From Pilaira anomala (lineage: Eukaryota; Mucoromycota; Mucoromycetes; Mucorales; Mucoraceae): a stretch of 64,000 bases of DNA. Both the position numbers and the translations under genes were made by a program. The stretch covers positions 124,001-188,000 of the forward strand of contig JAIXMQ010000033.1 of NCBI GenBank assembly GCA_025716855.1, written 5' to 3'. The notes under the pieces were generated by a model. That model was given only the letters and a program-made list of their open reading frames with translations. It did no database searches and was not told the origin of the DNA. This document shows positions 34,545 through 46,400 of the stretch, one piece after another (position 1 is the first letter of the stretch; each line of letters opens with the position of its first letter).

Positions 34545-36272
34545 TTATGCTTCCATGTCTTCATCATCATCTTCTTCCTCTTCATTATGTACATCTATGT
34601 TATTATTATGGCTTTGTTGTTGTATTTGCTGTATTTGATCCATTTGTTGACCGACAATGGCAGCATTTGTTGGCATATCGTCCCATATTTGAAATAGAAT
34701 AGGCCTGGGTAACTGTCTAAACCCAGCAGTATGAGAAATAGCTCCAAAATGTTGAAATATATAATATAACGAAGCTTGTTGAAGTCCTCTTTGTTCAGAT
34801 AAACTTGCACTATGATAAATTTTACTAGCACTATCTATATCCATTGATTCAAACAACCTTCGGACACATAGAGCTAATAGCCGAGGCAATAAGTAAATAT
34901 GTGCCATAACCATTAAATCAGAAATCAGATCGGTATTATCATTATCCAGTGTATCAGTATATAAATATTTTACAAATCCTTTTAGTGTAGATATCGACTC
35001 TGACATTGTGATTGTATTTGATACTGATTCTGCCATACCAGACTCTATTAAATTTACAAAATAGGGCCAACGAGCTAAAAGTATAAGGCGATGTACAAAA
35101 ATTGGTGGAAGATCGGGTTCTTTTAGAGATCTGATAGAGAAATCAGGGGCTTGATTTTGATGTTGGTTCTCTAACATATTTAATAAATTATTGCCTAATT
35201 CAGGTGCAGGTACAGGAACAATGCCCAATTCTTCTAGTTCAACACGTAATACCATCGCATAAAATTCGTCTGGTTCATCATCATTTGTACCGAATAAGTA
35301 AAAATAAGAATCATTTTCTTGCATTGAAAAACAATGCCAACTGCAACTTTCATATCGAGGCCCTAATTCTTTACATCGCCATTGCATTGAAGGTAAATCT
35401 AATGACCAAACGCCGGTAATAGGGGTTTCCATTAATGCTTCTCTGAATGGTAATGTAACTAATACGACCAATTGATCGCCGCATATTTGAGCGAATCTTT
35501 GACCAGATAAGGATGGCGAAGATGAAGAAGCTATATCCAGTTGAGTAATATCATCTGTTCTATTTAAATCAATAAATGCTAATTGATTTGATCTACTCAT
35601 ATCTTCTCGCAATCCGCCAAATATATATAATCTTGATTCATAAATGAAACTGATATGTTGTGCGCGACTTATAAACTGTATTGGCTGTTCCCATTCCCAG
35701 GTTATTAAATCCAATATCAATAAACTATCTGCAAATGTAGCAGTTGTTCCTACGTTTATACCACCTGCGATATAAAGTTTATCTTGATAAATCGAAGCAG
35801 AGTGTCGAATACGACCTTCAGGTATAAACCCATTTACTTCTGGGTGCCACCAAGTCATATTATTCAAATCTAGTACAGCTACATCATTGAAATGAATGTC
35901 TTCTTCTGAATTACCACCAAAAATAACTAGTTTATCTCCATTCCATAAAGTGGCCGAGTGGTCATTACGCTTTTCAGGAGGTTCTCCTTTTGTATAAATA
36001 ACTTGGGTCCATTGGCACGAATTTTTGTAATCTAGCTTATACAGTTTATTATAAATTTCATCACTGTATTGATCAAAACCACCGAACACATAGATCGTAT
36101 CGCCGACTGTAGTTAAGGATGCACCGACCAGGGAAGCAAGTCTTTCTCCTGTAGTGCGAATCGGTTTCGAATAATGGATAGCTGGTAACCCATTAGAGGA
36201 GGGTGTTCTGTCTCTAGAAGGTGTGTTTACATTCGTACGTGGTGAGTTCGGAATCGAATTAGTATTATTCAT
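34545..36272 (-). CDS. Kelch-repeat and BTB domain protein
   Basis: A single exon of 575 residues. Residues about 35-350 form a kelch beta-propeller: repeated blocks with double Gly and spaced aromatic residues, such as GDTIYVFGGFDQY, GDKLVIFGGNSEED, DKLYIAGGINVG and SRLYIFGGLREDM. A BTB/POZ domain follows at about 395-500 (IFVHRLILLARWPYFVNLIE then LKGFVKYLYTDTLD) with a BACK-like helical tail. The C terminus is acidic (NEEEEDDDEDMEA). The order kelch then BTB is the LZTR1-like arrangement, the reverse of the KLHL family. Such proteins usually act as Cullin-3 substrate receptors or scaffolds; that role here is inference. Confidence 0.9.
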   Translation of the reverse strand: MNNTNSIPNSPRTNVNTPSRDRTPSSNGLPAIHYSKPIRTTGERLASLVGASLTTVGDTIYVFGGFDQYSDEIYNKLYKLDYKNSCQWTQVIYTKGEPPEKRNDHSATLWNGDKLVIFGGNSEEDIHFNDVAVLDLNNMTWWHPEVNGFIPEGRIRHSASIYQDKLYIAGGINVGTTATFADSLLILDLITWEWEQPIQFISRAQHISFIYESRLYIFGGLREDMSRSNQLAFIDLNRTDDITQLDIASSSSPSLSGQRFAQICGDQLVVLVTLPFREALMETPITGVWSLDLPSMQWRCKELGPRYESCSWHCFSMQENDSYFYLFGTNDDEPDEFYAMVLRVELEELGIVPVPAPELGNNLLNMLENQHQNQAPDFSIRSLKEPDLPPIFVHRLILLARWPYFVNLIESGMAESVSNTITMSESISTLKGFVKYLYTDTLDNDNTDLISDLMVMAHIYLLPRLLALCVRRLFESMDIDSASKIYHSASLSEQRGLQQASLYYIFQHFGAISHTAGFRQLPRPILFQIWDDMPTNAAIVGQQMDQIQQIQQQSHNNNIDVHNEEEEDDDEDMEA

Positions 36273-36976
36273 CTAATAATTTTTTTTTAAGTTATGCAAA
36301 ACTATTTTTCTTTTTTTTTTTGAATTCAAGTAATTTTATTTTAAGGGAGAAAATATGTTCCACAGAATGGGGGTACATTAATGGCGACAAAATCACATTT
36401 AAAGAGCCACTCTTCAAATATAAACATATTGATGACATCAGATTCAAAGCAATCTAAAAAAAAGTTAACGAATATAAAGGGTGCAAGAAACGAATAGCAT
36501 CAAGACATCTTTGTCCTGCTTGAAAGTCAGAATATATCTGTGATTCATTCTTGATCTGAATAGCTTTGCCTCTAAAAAATTGAACATCTAAATTCATAGA
36601 GGATTGTGCAAGTTAAAGTATATAATTAACCTATAAATATAAAAAGTGTAATCGGAAAATGTCATACTATTAAAGTATTTTATGTACTTCTCTTTTAATA
36701 TCTCAGTCAGAAGCAGTAAAATATCACTTCTTTAAACCTTCAACTTAATGAACTTAATTATTTTCTCTGTAAGACGCGTTCTTTTTGGATTGTAACTCAA
36801 TACTTTCCTAAATATGTCCGGTTCGAACATGAATTGAGCTAAAAATATTTTTTTTTTGAAAGTTAGAAAGTGGGGGAGTAGAATGGGGGGAGCTCTCCCG
36901 GGGGAGAGGGAGAAGCAAAAGTAGACTCGCAAATGCCATAATCATATACTTCCTCCTCTTTGGTACTTAATTTAAC
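36273..36976. other. Divergent intergenic region before the eL43 gene
   Basis: This 0.7-kb region lies between the Kelch-BTB gene (minus) and the eL43 gene (plus). A G-rich/C-rich patch at 36871-36911 stands out from the AT-rich background. No gene was found. Confidence 0.4.
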
Positions 36977-37389
36977 ATGGTAAATATGAAATATCCATCC
37001 ATCCATCCGTTGAGTAGTATGTTAACGACATAATTTGCTATTAGGCCAAGCGCACTAAGAAGGTCGGAATCACCGGTAAATACGGTACCCGTTATGGTGC
37101 CTCTCTCAGAAAGACCGTCAAGAAGATGGAAATCACTCAACATAGTAAGTACACCTGTACTTTCTGTGGTAAGGATGCTGTCAAGCGTACTGCTGTCGGT
37201 ATCTGGAAGTGTAAGGGTTGTAAGAAGACCATGGCTGGTGGTGCTTACACCGTCTCGTAAGTTGATTATATTACTCAAAAACAAATTGACATTGTAAATG
37301 AATACTCAATATCCTTTTTTTTTAGCACTACTGCTGCTGCCACTGTCCGTTCCACTGTCCGTCGTCTCCGTGAGTTGGCTGAAATCTAA
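36977..37389 (+). CDS. RPL43: 60S ribosomal protein eL43 (L37a)
   Basis: Three coding exons: 36977-36979 (the ATG alone), 37045-37256 and 37326-37389. They total 92 residues, exactly the family length. The four-Cys zinc ribbon is visible as CTFCGKDAV and WKCKGCKK, and the protein starts [20 protein letters not shown]. It belongs to the large subunit near the E site. The first coding exon contains only the initiation codon, followed at once by GTAAAT. Confidence 0.95.
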
Positions 37390-37647
37390 GAAGTGAGATC
37401 GCTTATTTTCTTATTCTTATAAATAAACAATAAACTTTCTTCGTTACTGGAGAAGTGGATAAAAAGTATATATGGAAATATATATTTTTACATGTAAATG
37501 TACTATAAAGTGATATAGCCTGTGTGTAGTCTAATTCTTTGACAGATTGTCGGGAATTTTTTTTTTTTTTTGTCAAACTTGCATTTTGATTATTTTATTC
37601 AAAAAAAAAAATGGAAAAATTGGATCTAATGGTGTTTCTTATACTCT

Positions 37648-38263
37648 TTACATATCATCCAATTGCTTATTAATCTCTTCCAATTGTTCACTTAACTCCT
37701 TATTCTTTTGTTCAAGGGATTCGATCTTCTCTTCATGCTCAATGATTTGAGTTAATAATTGATTATTCTTCTTTTCGAGTTGCTCAACCTTAACATCAGC
37801 GTCACGGAAGCTATTTATTGAAATGATTATTAATTACTCTCATTTTATCACTTTTCCATTTTTTTTAAACATTTACTTACTTGCTGGTGGTTTCTTTAAG
37901 CGACTTATCAGAGTCTTCCAATTCTTGTTCCAGCAAAGAAATTTTGCGTAAGGCATTTTCCAGCTCTTTCTTATAGTCGTTATCTTCAGCTTCGGTTCCT
38001 TTAAGTTCTTTAATCTGCTCTTGGGCAACTTCAACGTCTTCCTCTAATTGTTTATTTCTGTTGGTTAAAGAAACTATCTCACGTTCTTGTTGAGTTTGTT
38101 CTTGTTCCAGAAGCTTAACTTTGGCTTCTAACTCCTCTGCTCTAGCGTTAGCTGCGTCTGCCTCAGCACGGATAGTGGTAATTTTCTATTTTTATAATTA
38201 GAACACAAAAAAACGTGGTACATTTAGTGTAACATATCTAAATACCTCACGGATCTTATCCAT
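37648..38263 (-). CDS. TPM1: Tropomyosin
   Basis: Three exons (38263-38246, 38185-37881, 37810-37648) give 161 residues, the same length as yeast Tpm2 and fission yeast Cdc8. The whole protein is a continuous coiled coil from MDKIREKITTIRAEADAANA to LEEINKQLDDM, with heptads of Leu and Ala and no other domain. Fungal tropomyosin coats formin-made actin cables and the contractile ring and controls myosin access. The convergent neighbour eL43 ends about 260 bp away. Confidence 0.93.
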
Positions 38264-39728
38264 TGTTAATTTTCTTTATTCTTTCAAGGGATAGGAAAAA
38301 GAGAGAGGAAAAGAAAAATCGTTTGAAATTATAAATAGAACCAATCTGGATGAGTGACGTGTAAAAATGACAAGGGATCTTGGGTGTTTGGTTACAAGTC
38401 TAAACTCCACAATAACAATGCAGTTGCCTATATTCCAAAGAGCTTAATACAATAACATTGAATAAAGACTCAAATGAATCGGTTTTGACATTTATTTAGT
38501 AGTTGAAACTAATGGTTACTTGAACCAAATTAAGAAATTCGGTTGATCTTTATTGTTCTAACAGATCATGTGACCTTATAAATCCTTCTTTCTTCTTACT
38601 CATCATGTTTCAAACGAAGATTGAGTCTGTATATACTATGAATTAGAAATTGCTACAAAACCCCTATACAAGGGCTAGTAGACAGCCACATAGTAAATAG
38701 ATTTATAGCGAATATAGCCAATTGAAAATACCAGCCAATAGTGAATTATAGTACCTGCTTCAAAATTCACTACTTCATCCGTGAATGTTTAACCATGTAT
38801 TTAAGAAACAGGTTTCTTAAAAAAGAATTAAACATAGTTCAGCTTACCAATTTTCAATAAATGAGTGCCTGTAACAACAGCGGATAAGCCCCCTTTTCTT
38901 TTCTTCTTTGGGGAAAGAGAATAGGATTAGTTATTGACAACATAATTGTACTGCTAGTATTTCAATTGATGTTGTTTAATCACTACATTTTTATTTTTAG
39001 ATTGGTTTGCATAAATTTACTGTGGCGTCAGCAAATGTTTTTCTGTACTTCTGCACTCTGCATAAAGTTAGAACAAAAATTCAATAAATGTATGGGCATC
39101 TAAACAATTAAGCATAGTGTATGGATCAATGTTAGGATTAGTTAAAACTAGAATAAGTTTGTAAGTTACAATGACGATTAAAGAGAACAGTCAAAAGTAT
39201 CTTGTGGCCGTATTATTAATGAACACACAAATGAACTATAATATCAAATGTTTGGATAGATTTAAAAGCAAAGTTTTATTTTGACTATTTGTTACCTTAT
39301 TACGGCCCGAGACCCTCATGTGGGTTAGCGTATTCGATATATCTTCGCTTGCAGCAACAAAAATATGCATGGATTACTTTTTTTCTGTTTACATATGTAC
39401 TTTTGAGGTAACCTTGACTTACTCTGCATATATAATAGATATATTTGTGTACAAATAAAAATCAATCAAATGATTTTAAGTAACTAGTAATTTTTATTTA
39501 AACGTAATAGAAAATAAAACTAAAATAAAAAATGTAAAACTTACAATATCAAAGTTTAATTTAGATATAACTTTTTCTTTTATTGCTGAAGCCTGAAGCG
39601 GTACAAGCTTGATTCAATTGAAGCTTTTCTTTGGACTATAAAACAAAAGCGTATGGTGCATGTATATACCGTCTGAAATTTTTTAAAAATTGAGAGTATT
39701 TTATTTATAAATAATTTGAAGACTATTA
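38264..39728. other. Intergenic region, no gene seen
   Basis: This 1.46-kb AT-rich region lies between the tropomyosin promoter and the 3' end of the P450 gene. No frame, RNA gene or repeat could be supported. Confidence 0.4.
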
Positions 39729-41661
39729 CTATTCTATAAGTGAATCGGACCGTTTAATGAATCTCACTTTAAATGGAACAGGCCAATTGTTTAAGCCTTT
39801 ATTCTCTGTTGTGTCAATATCCGGCATACCATCAGCTGAAGGCTTAATATAACATTTTGATAAAATTGCAACGAATGTAGAAAATATCTCTGCTTCAGAT
39901 ATATAAGAGCCAGGACAGCTACGTCTACATAATTTAAATTTCAATATAATTGTCCTTGAGAAAATGCTTACTTTAATTCAATAAATAATACCTTCCCCAT
40001 CCAAAGCTGAAATGATCTCGGTTATCGACTCTGCCATTAGCGGATGCTTGCATAGTTCTTAAATTATCCATGTATCTCTCAGGGAAAAAGACTTCTGGGC
40101 TACGGTAAAAGTCTACATTTCTGTGCATACTATAAAGATTTGGAGCAATGATCGACCCCTTTTCTATTATGTAACCATCTAACTCAACTATAAAATATGT
40201 ATTTAGATAACAAGCATAATTTTACTTACTATATCAACTTACCATCTTCATGTACCTCCCGAGGTATTCCGAAAACCAAACTAGGTCTGTACCTCATACA
40301 TTCTTTAATAACAGATATACAGAAAGGTAAACTTAATCGATCAGAGAATAGAGGAAGACGCCCATTGAGTCGAATAAATGTATCAATTTCGTCACTTGCA
40401 TTTTTTTGAACATCAGGATAATGACACATGAATATAATATACCACGATATATTGACTGATATATTATCTGATCCTGCGACATTAAAATCGGCTATATAAA
40501 CAGAAAGATTTCTTAGAGCAATATACATAAGTTTATAAATAAAATTATTTGCTACATACCCATTAAAACAATCATTTCATCTTCGGACAATCTGGAACCA
40601 TTCTTATCTAGGGTTTTAATCATATTTGGGCCTTCTTGAAGGCGTGCTTGTTTGATATATTCTCTAAATATGGGATTGCGTTTCTTCTCGATAAAATCTT
40701 TCATCTTAGACTCCCTTCCAGTAAAAAAATTAATTATGGATATAACAGGCAAGAAGTCGCAAATGTTGTTTTTTAAACCAGCCAACAGTAATGAATCTCT
40801 TGCTAAGCCCGACATTTTCTTGTATTCGTGATCGTCCAAGGAATCAAACCTTTTTCCAAACCCAATATTTGTGGTAATATTTATACCAAAAAGATTTAAA
40901 TATTCGAAAGGACAGACTCCGTTGGAGTTGTCTTTTTCAGTTGCTCTAATGAAATTATCTGCTAATATGCTAGATTCTGAAGAAATATAATCCAGATATT
41001 TGTCAATCTGCTTGGGGGCTAATACGGATAGGCCTGAAAAAAGTAATTAGTTTTATTCCTTAATATTGAAAATTCGTATTGTACGATACCTGCTGAACGC
41101 GATTTATTCCAACTACCACCTGGCTGAGAAAATGCAATACCTCTAAAAACCACATCCATAAGAACATTTTCAAATAGTAACAATTCAAACTTACTTTTCA
41201 CCCATAGTGTAGTGGTTAAGTAAAAAATCTGTTTGATATCTGAAAGATGTTTTTGAGCCAAGGGAGGTCAGTACTTTATGAGCAAGTCTTGGTTCGCTGA
41301 TACTGATGAATGTCTTGACACCAAGTTGAGTTTTTATAATAGGGCCTAAGTCATCATGCCATTTTGCAATGGTCCTATCCGGCATTCTACCCAAACCAAA
41401 TATATTACCAAAAAATGGATACGAGTTTCCTGGAGTAGGAATTTCCCTTGATATTTTACGTTTGACTTCTTTCCTTACAGAGTCTCGAATGTATATAAAA
41501 GTGTATAGTAGTGCAGTTGCAGTTGCAATGATAGGAAGGTGTTTTTTTTCTAATTCAAGTCTAGGCGCAAACATGGCAAAGTCAAAATACGTAGTAATTG
41601 ATTGCATAAAATCAAAAACAGAAGGTTCAATTTTATATGATAAGAATAGAAAGATGAACAT
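39729..41661 (-). CDS. Cytochrome P450 monooxygenase
   Basis: A multi-exon gene of about 520 residues. An N-terminal membrane anchor (ATATALLYTFIYIRDSV) is followed by the proline-rich hinge PTPGNSYPFFGN. GIAFSQPGGSWNKSR is the helix C region. The I-helix reads VAGSDNISVNISW; the usual oxygen-activating Thr after the acidic residue is Asn here. The K-helix ECMR supplies the ExxR pair, FFPERY matches PERF, and the heme-binding loop FGWGR/RSCPG supplies the axial Cys and is split by an intron. The enzyme is expected on the ER membrane and to use a P450 reductase. The substrate is unknown. The I-helix change may affect proton delivery but occurs in some active P450s. Exons were joined by motif order, so small boundary errors are possible. 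Confidence 0.88.
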
Positions 41662-43475
41662 TTTCAGATATTAACGAACTTTATACTTCTATTGTGGTCC
41701 ATGTTTAGGCATGCATAAAAAAACACCAACTAATGCAAAGAAACACTTAGAAACCGAGGTATGTGTGCATTTGTTTAATAGCTATATATTTAGTTGTTAT
41801 AGATGATACCTGAATATCCTCACACTAATTAAAGTGTTTTTTACATACAATAAACAACAAAATGTGTAATTAATTGATTAAAAAATACATTTGTATTAGC
41901 CAGTATTAATCTGTTGTATAGAAACGCTTCAGGTGAATATTTTTAATTCTAGGGGCTGGATTTGAAGCATGTAAAATAAAACAGGGTACTAAAGTTACGT
42001 TCCGAACACACCGTAATATAACAGATGAATTTAAAAATTATAGTAACTCTATCTATGTTCAATGTAGATCCGAACAGTTCAGATATGCTTTGTTCCTAAT
42101 TGATAATTATGTTTGCAACTGACATGGTTTTTAATCAAGGCAAGTTAAAAACTAGAATATTTATTACACAGTATATTTTTTTTATAGCATTAGAGCGTGG
42201 TTACAATGTCGATTAGGGTAGTAAAAGATACAAATATATTTTTTAAAATCATTTACTTATTTCAATCAAAATAGCATATAAATTGATTCATTACAACTGA
42301 GCTACTTAATTTAAATAATTTTAAAAACATTATGTGATTTACGGGCGTTACTGCATAATCTGACAGAGCCTATTTATATGTCTTTATTTGTTTAGTTGAA
42401 CGACTAAATGTAGTTTAGGGATAAATACGGCATACATATTGACTCACGTAGCATTGCTTCAATGGCTACTATTCTATTCTTTTGCATATATGTTTAGCAT
42501 ACAATGCAAAGGTATATCCTAGATCATGTACTGAACGAAAAGAATAAGAAAATACTCGGGAATGTACCTAAATATTGCAAATGCATTTCTCAAAAGTTTT
42601 CATAAGCATATAAATCTAAATATTTGATACGTTAGTGTTTTAGCAACTATTTTCTAAAACGATACATAAAAATGTTAGTTTTTCGCGTTGTAAACACAAA
42701 CAAATATTTAGGACAACCATTCTGTCAGAACGCAAAAATATCTAGGGAAGATTTTTTTATAACTAGTATTTCTATTTTTTAGTTACTATTTATTTATTGT
42801 TTGTAAAAAAAATCAGTTGGTAAAGGTTATACCAAGACAGAGCTTTTTTTTTCTCGAGCGGCGAGGTCTCCTTTTATAGAATTGAGTTTATTTTACAGGT
42901 TATAAACTAAAGATGGCGAGGAAATTACATAGTAGAAGGAAGAAGACTCAAAAGGAATGGGATATGAAAAAGAAACTTCATGATGAACAAATTCATTTTT
43001 GTCGAAGTTTCAAAATAAAAGCCAATTACTTTATAGCCAGACACATGTGAAAAGTGAGACATCAAATTTTTTATCGATACTACAAAATACAAATTTCCTT
43101 CTTGTATCGGCAGTTTGCTTCCTTTTAGAATGTCGTCCCAGCTGAATCCATAAAGAGATTTTTACAAAAAAAAAAAAAAAAAAAAAAAGACAACTATTAC
43201 AGCTTTTATGATTGTATGTACCGTATTGACTAGACTTTTTTTTTTTTTTTTGTATCTTCTAACTTTTATTGGAAGATTATTAAATATTTTCTGCTCGAGT
43301 TTTTAAGTTTAATTTGAAGTTCTCAATAAAGGGTAACTATTAATATCCTAAAGTTCTCGATTAACTACGACTCGAGGTAGTTAAGCTTTTAAAAAGGAAA
43401 AATACATAATAAATATTTAATTGGGTCCAATATTACAAAATAAATAATTAGATATACAGAAAATAAATGACTCAA
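41662..43475. other. Intergenic region with only a 45-codon frame
   Basis: This 1.8-kb AT-rich stretch has a small basic frame at 42913-43050 (starts MARKLHSRRKKTQKEW). The frame follows a possible acceptor site but has no partner exon that I could identify. The remainder shows homopolymers (A run at 43165-43188) and nothing else. Confidence 0.4.
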
Positions 43476-46400
43476 TTACATTAGAGGTGTGGAAGGGTTG
43501 TAGCTGTTTGGTCCATTACCCGGGGACTGAACTTTGGCTGCTGTTGCTGCTTCGTTCTCTGAGTCCAGTTGGAGTAGTAATTGCCATTCTCCTGATAACT
43601 TAGAGATTGCTTCTCTATTGCTCCATGGCTTTAGCTGTTGCATGGATTTTGCTGCCATCCATGGTAAAGCAGGTTTAAAGCCCATGCAAAGTTGAACATG
43701 AACAATTGAAGTAATAGACTCCGCGTGAAGAATATGTAGAACAGTAGATGCATTCTCTCTGGCGCCAGAATTAAATAATCCTTGAGTATTAGGATAAATA
43801 GATGATGGTCTACTTGGATCCTTCTTCGTTTGCTTAAGTGAAAATGGGTGCTTCGGGGAATTAATACTGTTGGAAGAGTTGCCTTCAATATCAGAGATAT
43901 CAGATACCAAGTTAATCGACAAGGAGGGCGAGCTAGGGACCGGCGGTACGCGGGGCGAAACATTGGGGCTACTAAAATTAGACTTACCTGGAATATGTAA
44001 GCCTAAACCATTGGAGGAAGATACACTCTCGTGTTTCTGGTTAGGCAAAGGAGGCATAAGATCGGCATCTTGAACATTTAATTGCGGAATAGTTCCTTGT
44101 TGAGTAGCTGAATAGTTCGAATAGCCTGAATTTCGTGGGTGTAGCGTCGATATTGAATTAGAATTCGATCTACCTCCCCAACTCTTCCACCTTGCAGGAC
44201 TATGATCTTTTCCTGAAAATGATGGAATTCCTCCAAAACTTGTACTAACACCAGGGGTGCCGATAGGTGAATATGCCGAATTTCGGTTGTTACTGGAAGT
44301 ACCTCCCATATCAATTAATTTCTCTTGGATAAAGTCTTTTAAAAACAACAATAAAGGGCTTTTATAGCTTGCAACAAATTCTAAGAATCTCCAAGTTGTA
44401 AAATCATAAACTGTACCAGTGTTTAATGGTGCGCTAAAAGAGAAACCGGTCCGACCTTCATTCGAGCTAGTCCAAGCGCCTATCCCTGGTGAATGAATTC
44501 TAGGTGATAAGCCCGCAGTAGTCGGTGATGTGATATTTTGTGGGGTAGAACGTCCAGATTTTGGTTTTAAAAACTTTAAAGTTTGTCCAAATACAAGTGC
44601 AGTTTTAATAAAGTAAGCAATCTGTACCCAAGACCCTTTAAGTTTATCAAAGGATTTAGAGCCTCTGACTAAAATAACCTTCATTGCGACGAAGCTCAAT
44701 GAGAATAGTAAAGCAACAGATTGAGGTGTTTGCTTACTATCCTTGATATCGGGAAATTCCGCAGTATCTATATTGTCTTGAGTATTCGTTTGACCTATGC
44801 CACTTGTTAACTGAGCCAATGAGAATCCAGATGATTTACTCTTTAGTAAGGAGGCCTGACTACATGCACGTGAAATGTAATTCAATAAACGAGTCCAGTT
44901 ACTTGTTGGATCAGGCCTAAACTTGCTAGACATAGGCATATTGTTATAATCCCACTGAAGATTGTACTGGAGGCAGATCGGTATAATAATATTACCAATA
45001 AGGCCAGATGAAGGTTCTTGCGATTCAATTTGACCTAAAACGTCTTGTGTAGAATTTTCCATAATAGCAATAATTAAGCGAGCTAAACTGTTACAGTACT
45101 TTGTATGACCTTTGGTATCATTCTCCCAGTTATGCCGAGTAGCTGCTGTCAAACCAAAAGAGACAAACTTTTCATTCATTATTTCAGCAATATCGTGCAT
45201 AAACACAGGCTTTCCTTGTCCTCTTTCCAATGCTATTGCTAATCCATTGTATAGATCGGATGCATCCATGGATTTCCATTGTACACGATATTGAGTGAAA
45301 ATAGTGTTTAACACCTTCTTGAATGCTTTGGTATGATTTCGTATGCCAGACATTGAATGTAAACTTATAATAAGATAGTTCTTAATCCAATCCGTTGGGC
45401 ATATATATCCTTTAATCAGCCCATAATTTTGCATAACAACCTTGATTATATATGCCATTTTTTCATGTGACACTTCGGATAAAACACCATCATACTTCAA
45501 GTGTTCATGTACCAGTAATACAAACTCTTTCTTTACTGTTAATTTATCGTTTTGCTGCCACTGTTTACCGTAAGCATGTTGTGCAGATTCAGTACGCGCA
45601 CTGCTACCAGCACCGCCAATACCAATACCAGATGCTCTTGCTTCATCAGATGACAAACCATGGTAAATATTGGTGCTTGAACCAGCAGCAGTTGAAAAAA
45701 CAGGCTTTGAATTCTTACTGAACTTGACAAAGACATCAATCAAAGCCGAGATACCTTCATCTATCAAATTTTCCATACCAGGCAGCTTATGGAATCTAGG
45801 TATTAAGTGACGGAAAATTTTTACAAATTGCTCAGCACGCAGAGATCCAGGATCATAAGCAATAATTGTTAAGAATAATTTGACAAAATTGGTTAGTTCG
45901 AATGATCGGTTATTGTAATTATTGATGTCCAAAGGAGCAATAGGTGCAGTAACACTTCTTGCTAAAGGTTTTAGGATTGTAGAAGATAGAGGTATAGCCA
46001 TTGGATTACTGGCAGTATCAAGACGCTCTTGGATACTACGTTCGTGATCATCTAATTCCACTTGTAACTGTAAACCAAGTACATCAGAGGTAGCACCCAG
46101 GTGAGGTGGATCGTGCATCGCTTGCATTAAAATGAATAAGTTATCAATCATCCAAGAACCAAGATCATGTGACTGAGAATAAGCACTTAATATGGTTGGA
46201 ACTAAAGTGCCTAGCATTTGGAATACGAATGATTCTTCATGGACAGCATAAAAACGACACCAAGCAAATGTAATCGCAGATCTTACTTGTGGGAAACAGT
46301 CAACTTCACAAAACACCTTAAAAAGGGTAGGCAAAAATGTAGTATATCCTCGATTAGAAACAAACAAACGTTTAAACCTTGTCACAACACGCGTGTAGAG

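Noticed and set aside
41200..41235. A tRNA-like D-arm string ATAGTGTAGTGGTTAAGT on the plus strand
   Set aside because: It lies inside the P450 coding exon on the other strand, and no anticodon arm, T-arm or acceptor stem follows.
42913..43050. A 45-codon basic frame that might be a terminal exon
   Set aside because: No upstream exon or homologous protein could be recognised; kept only as a note in the intergenic entry.
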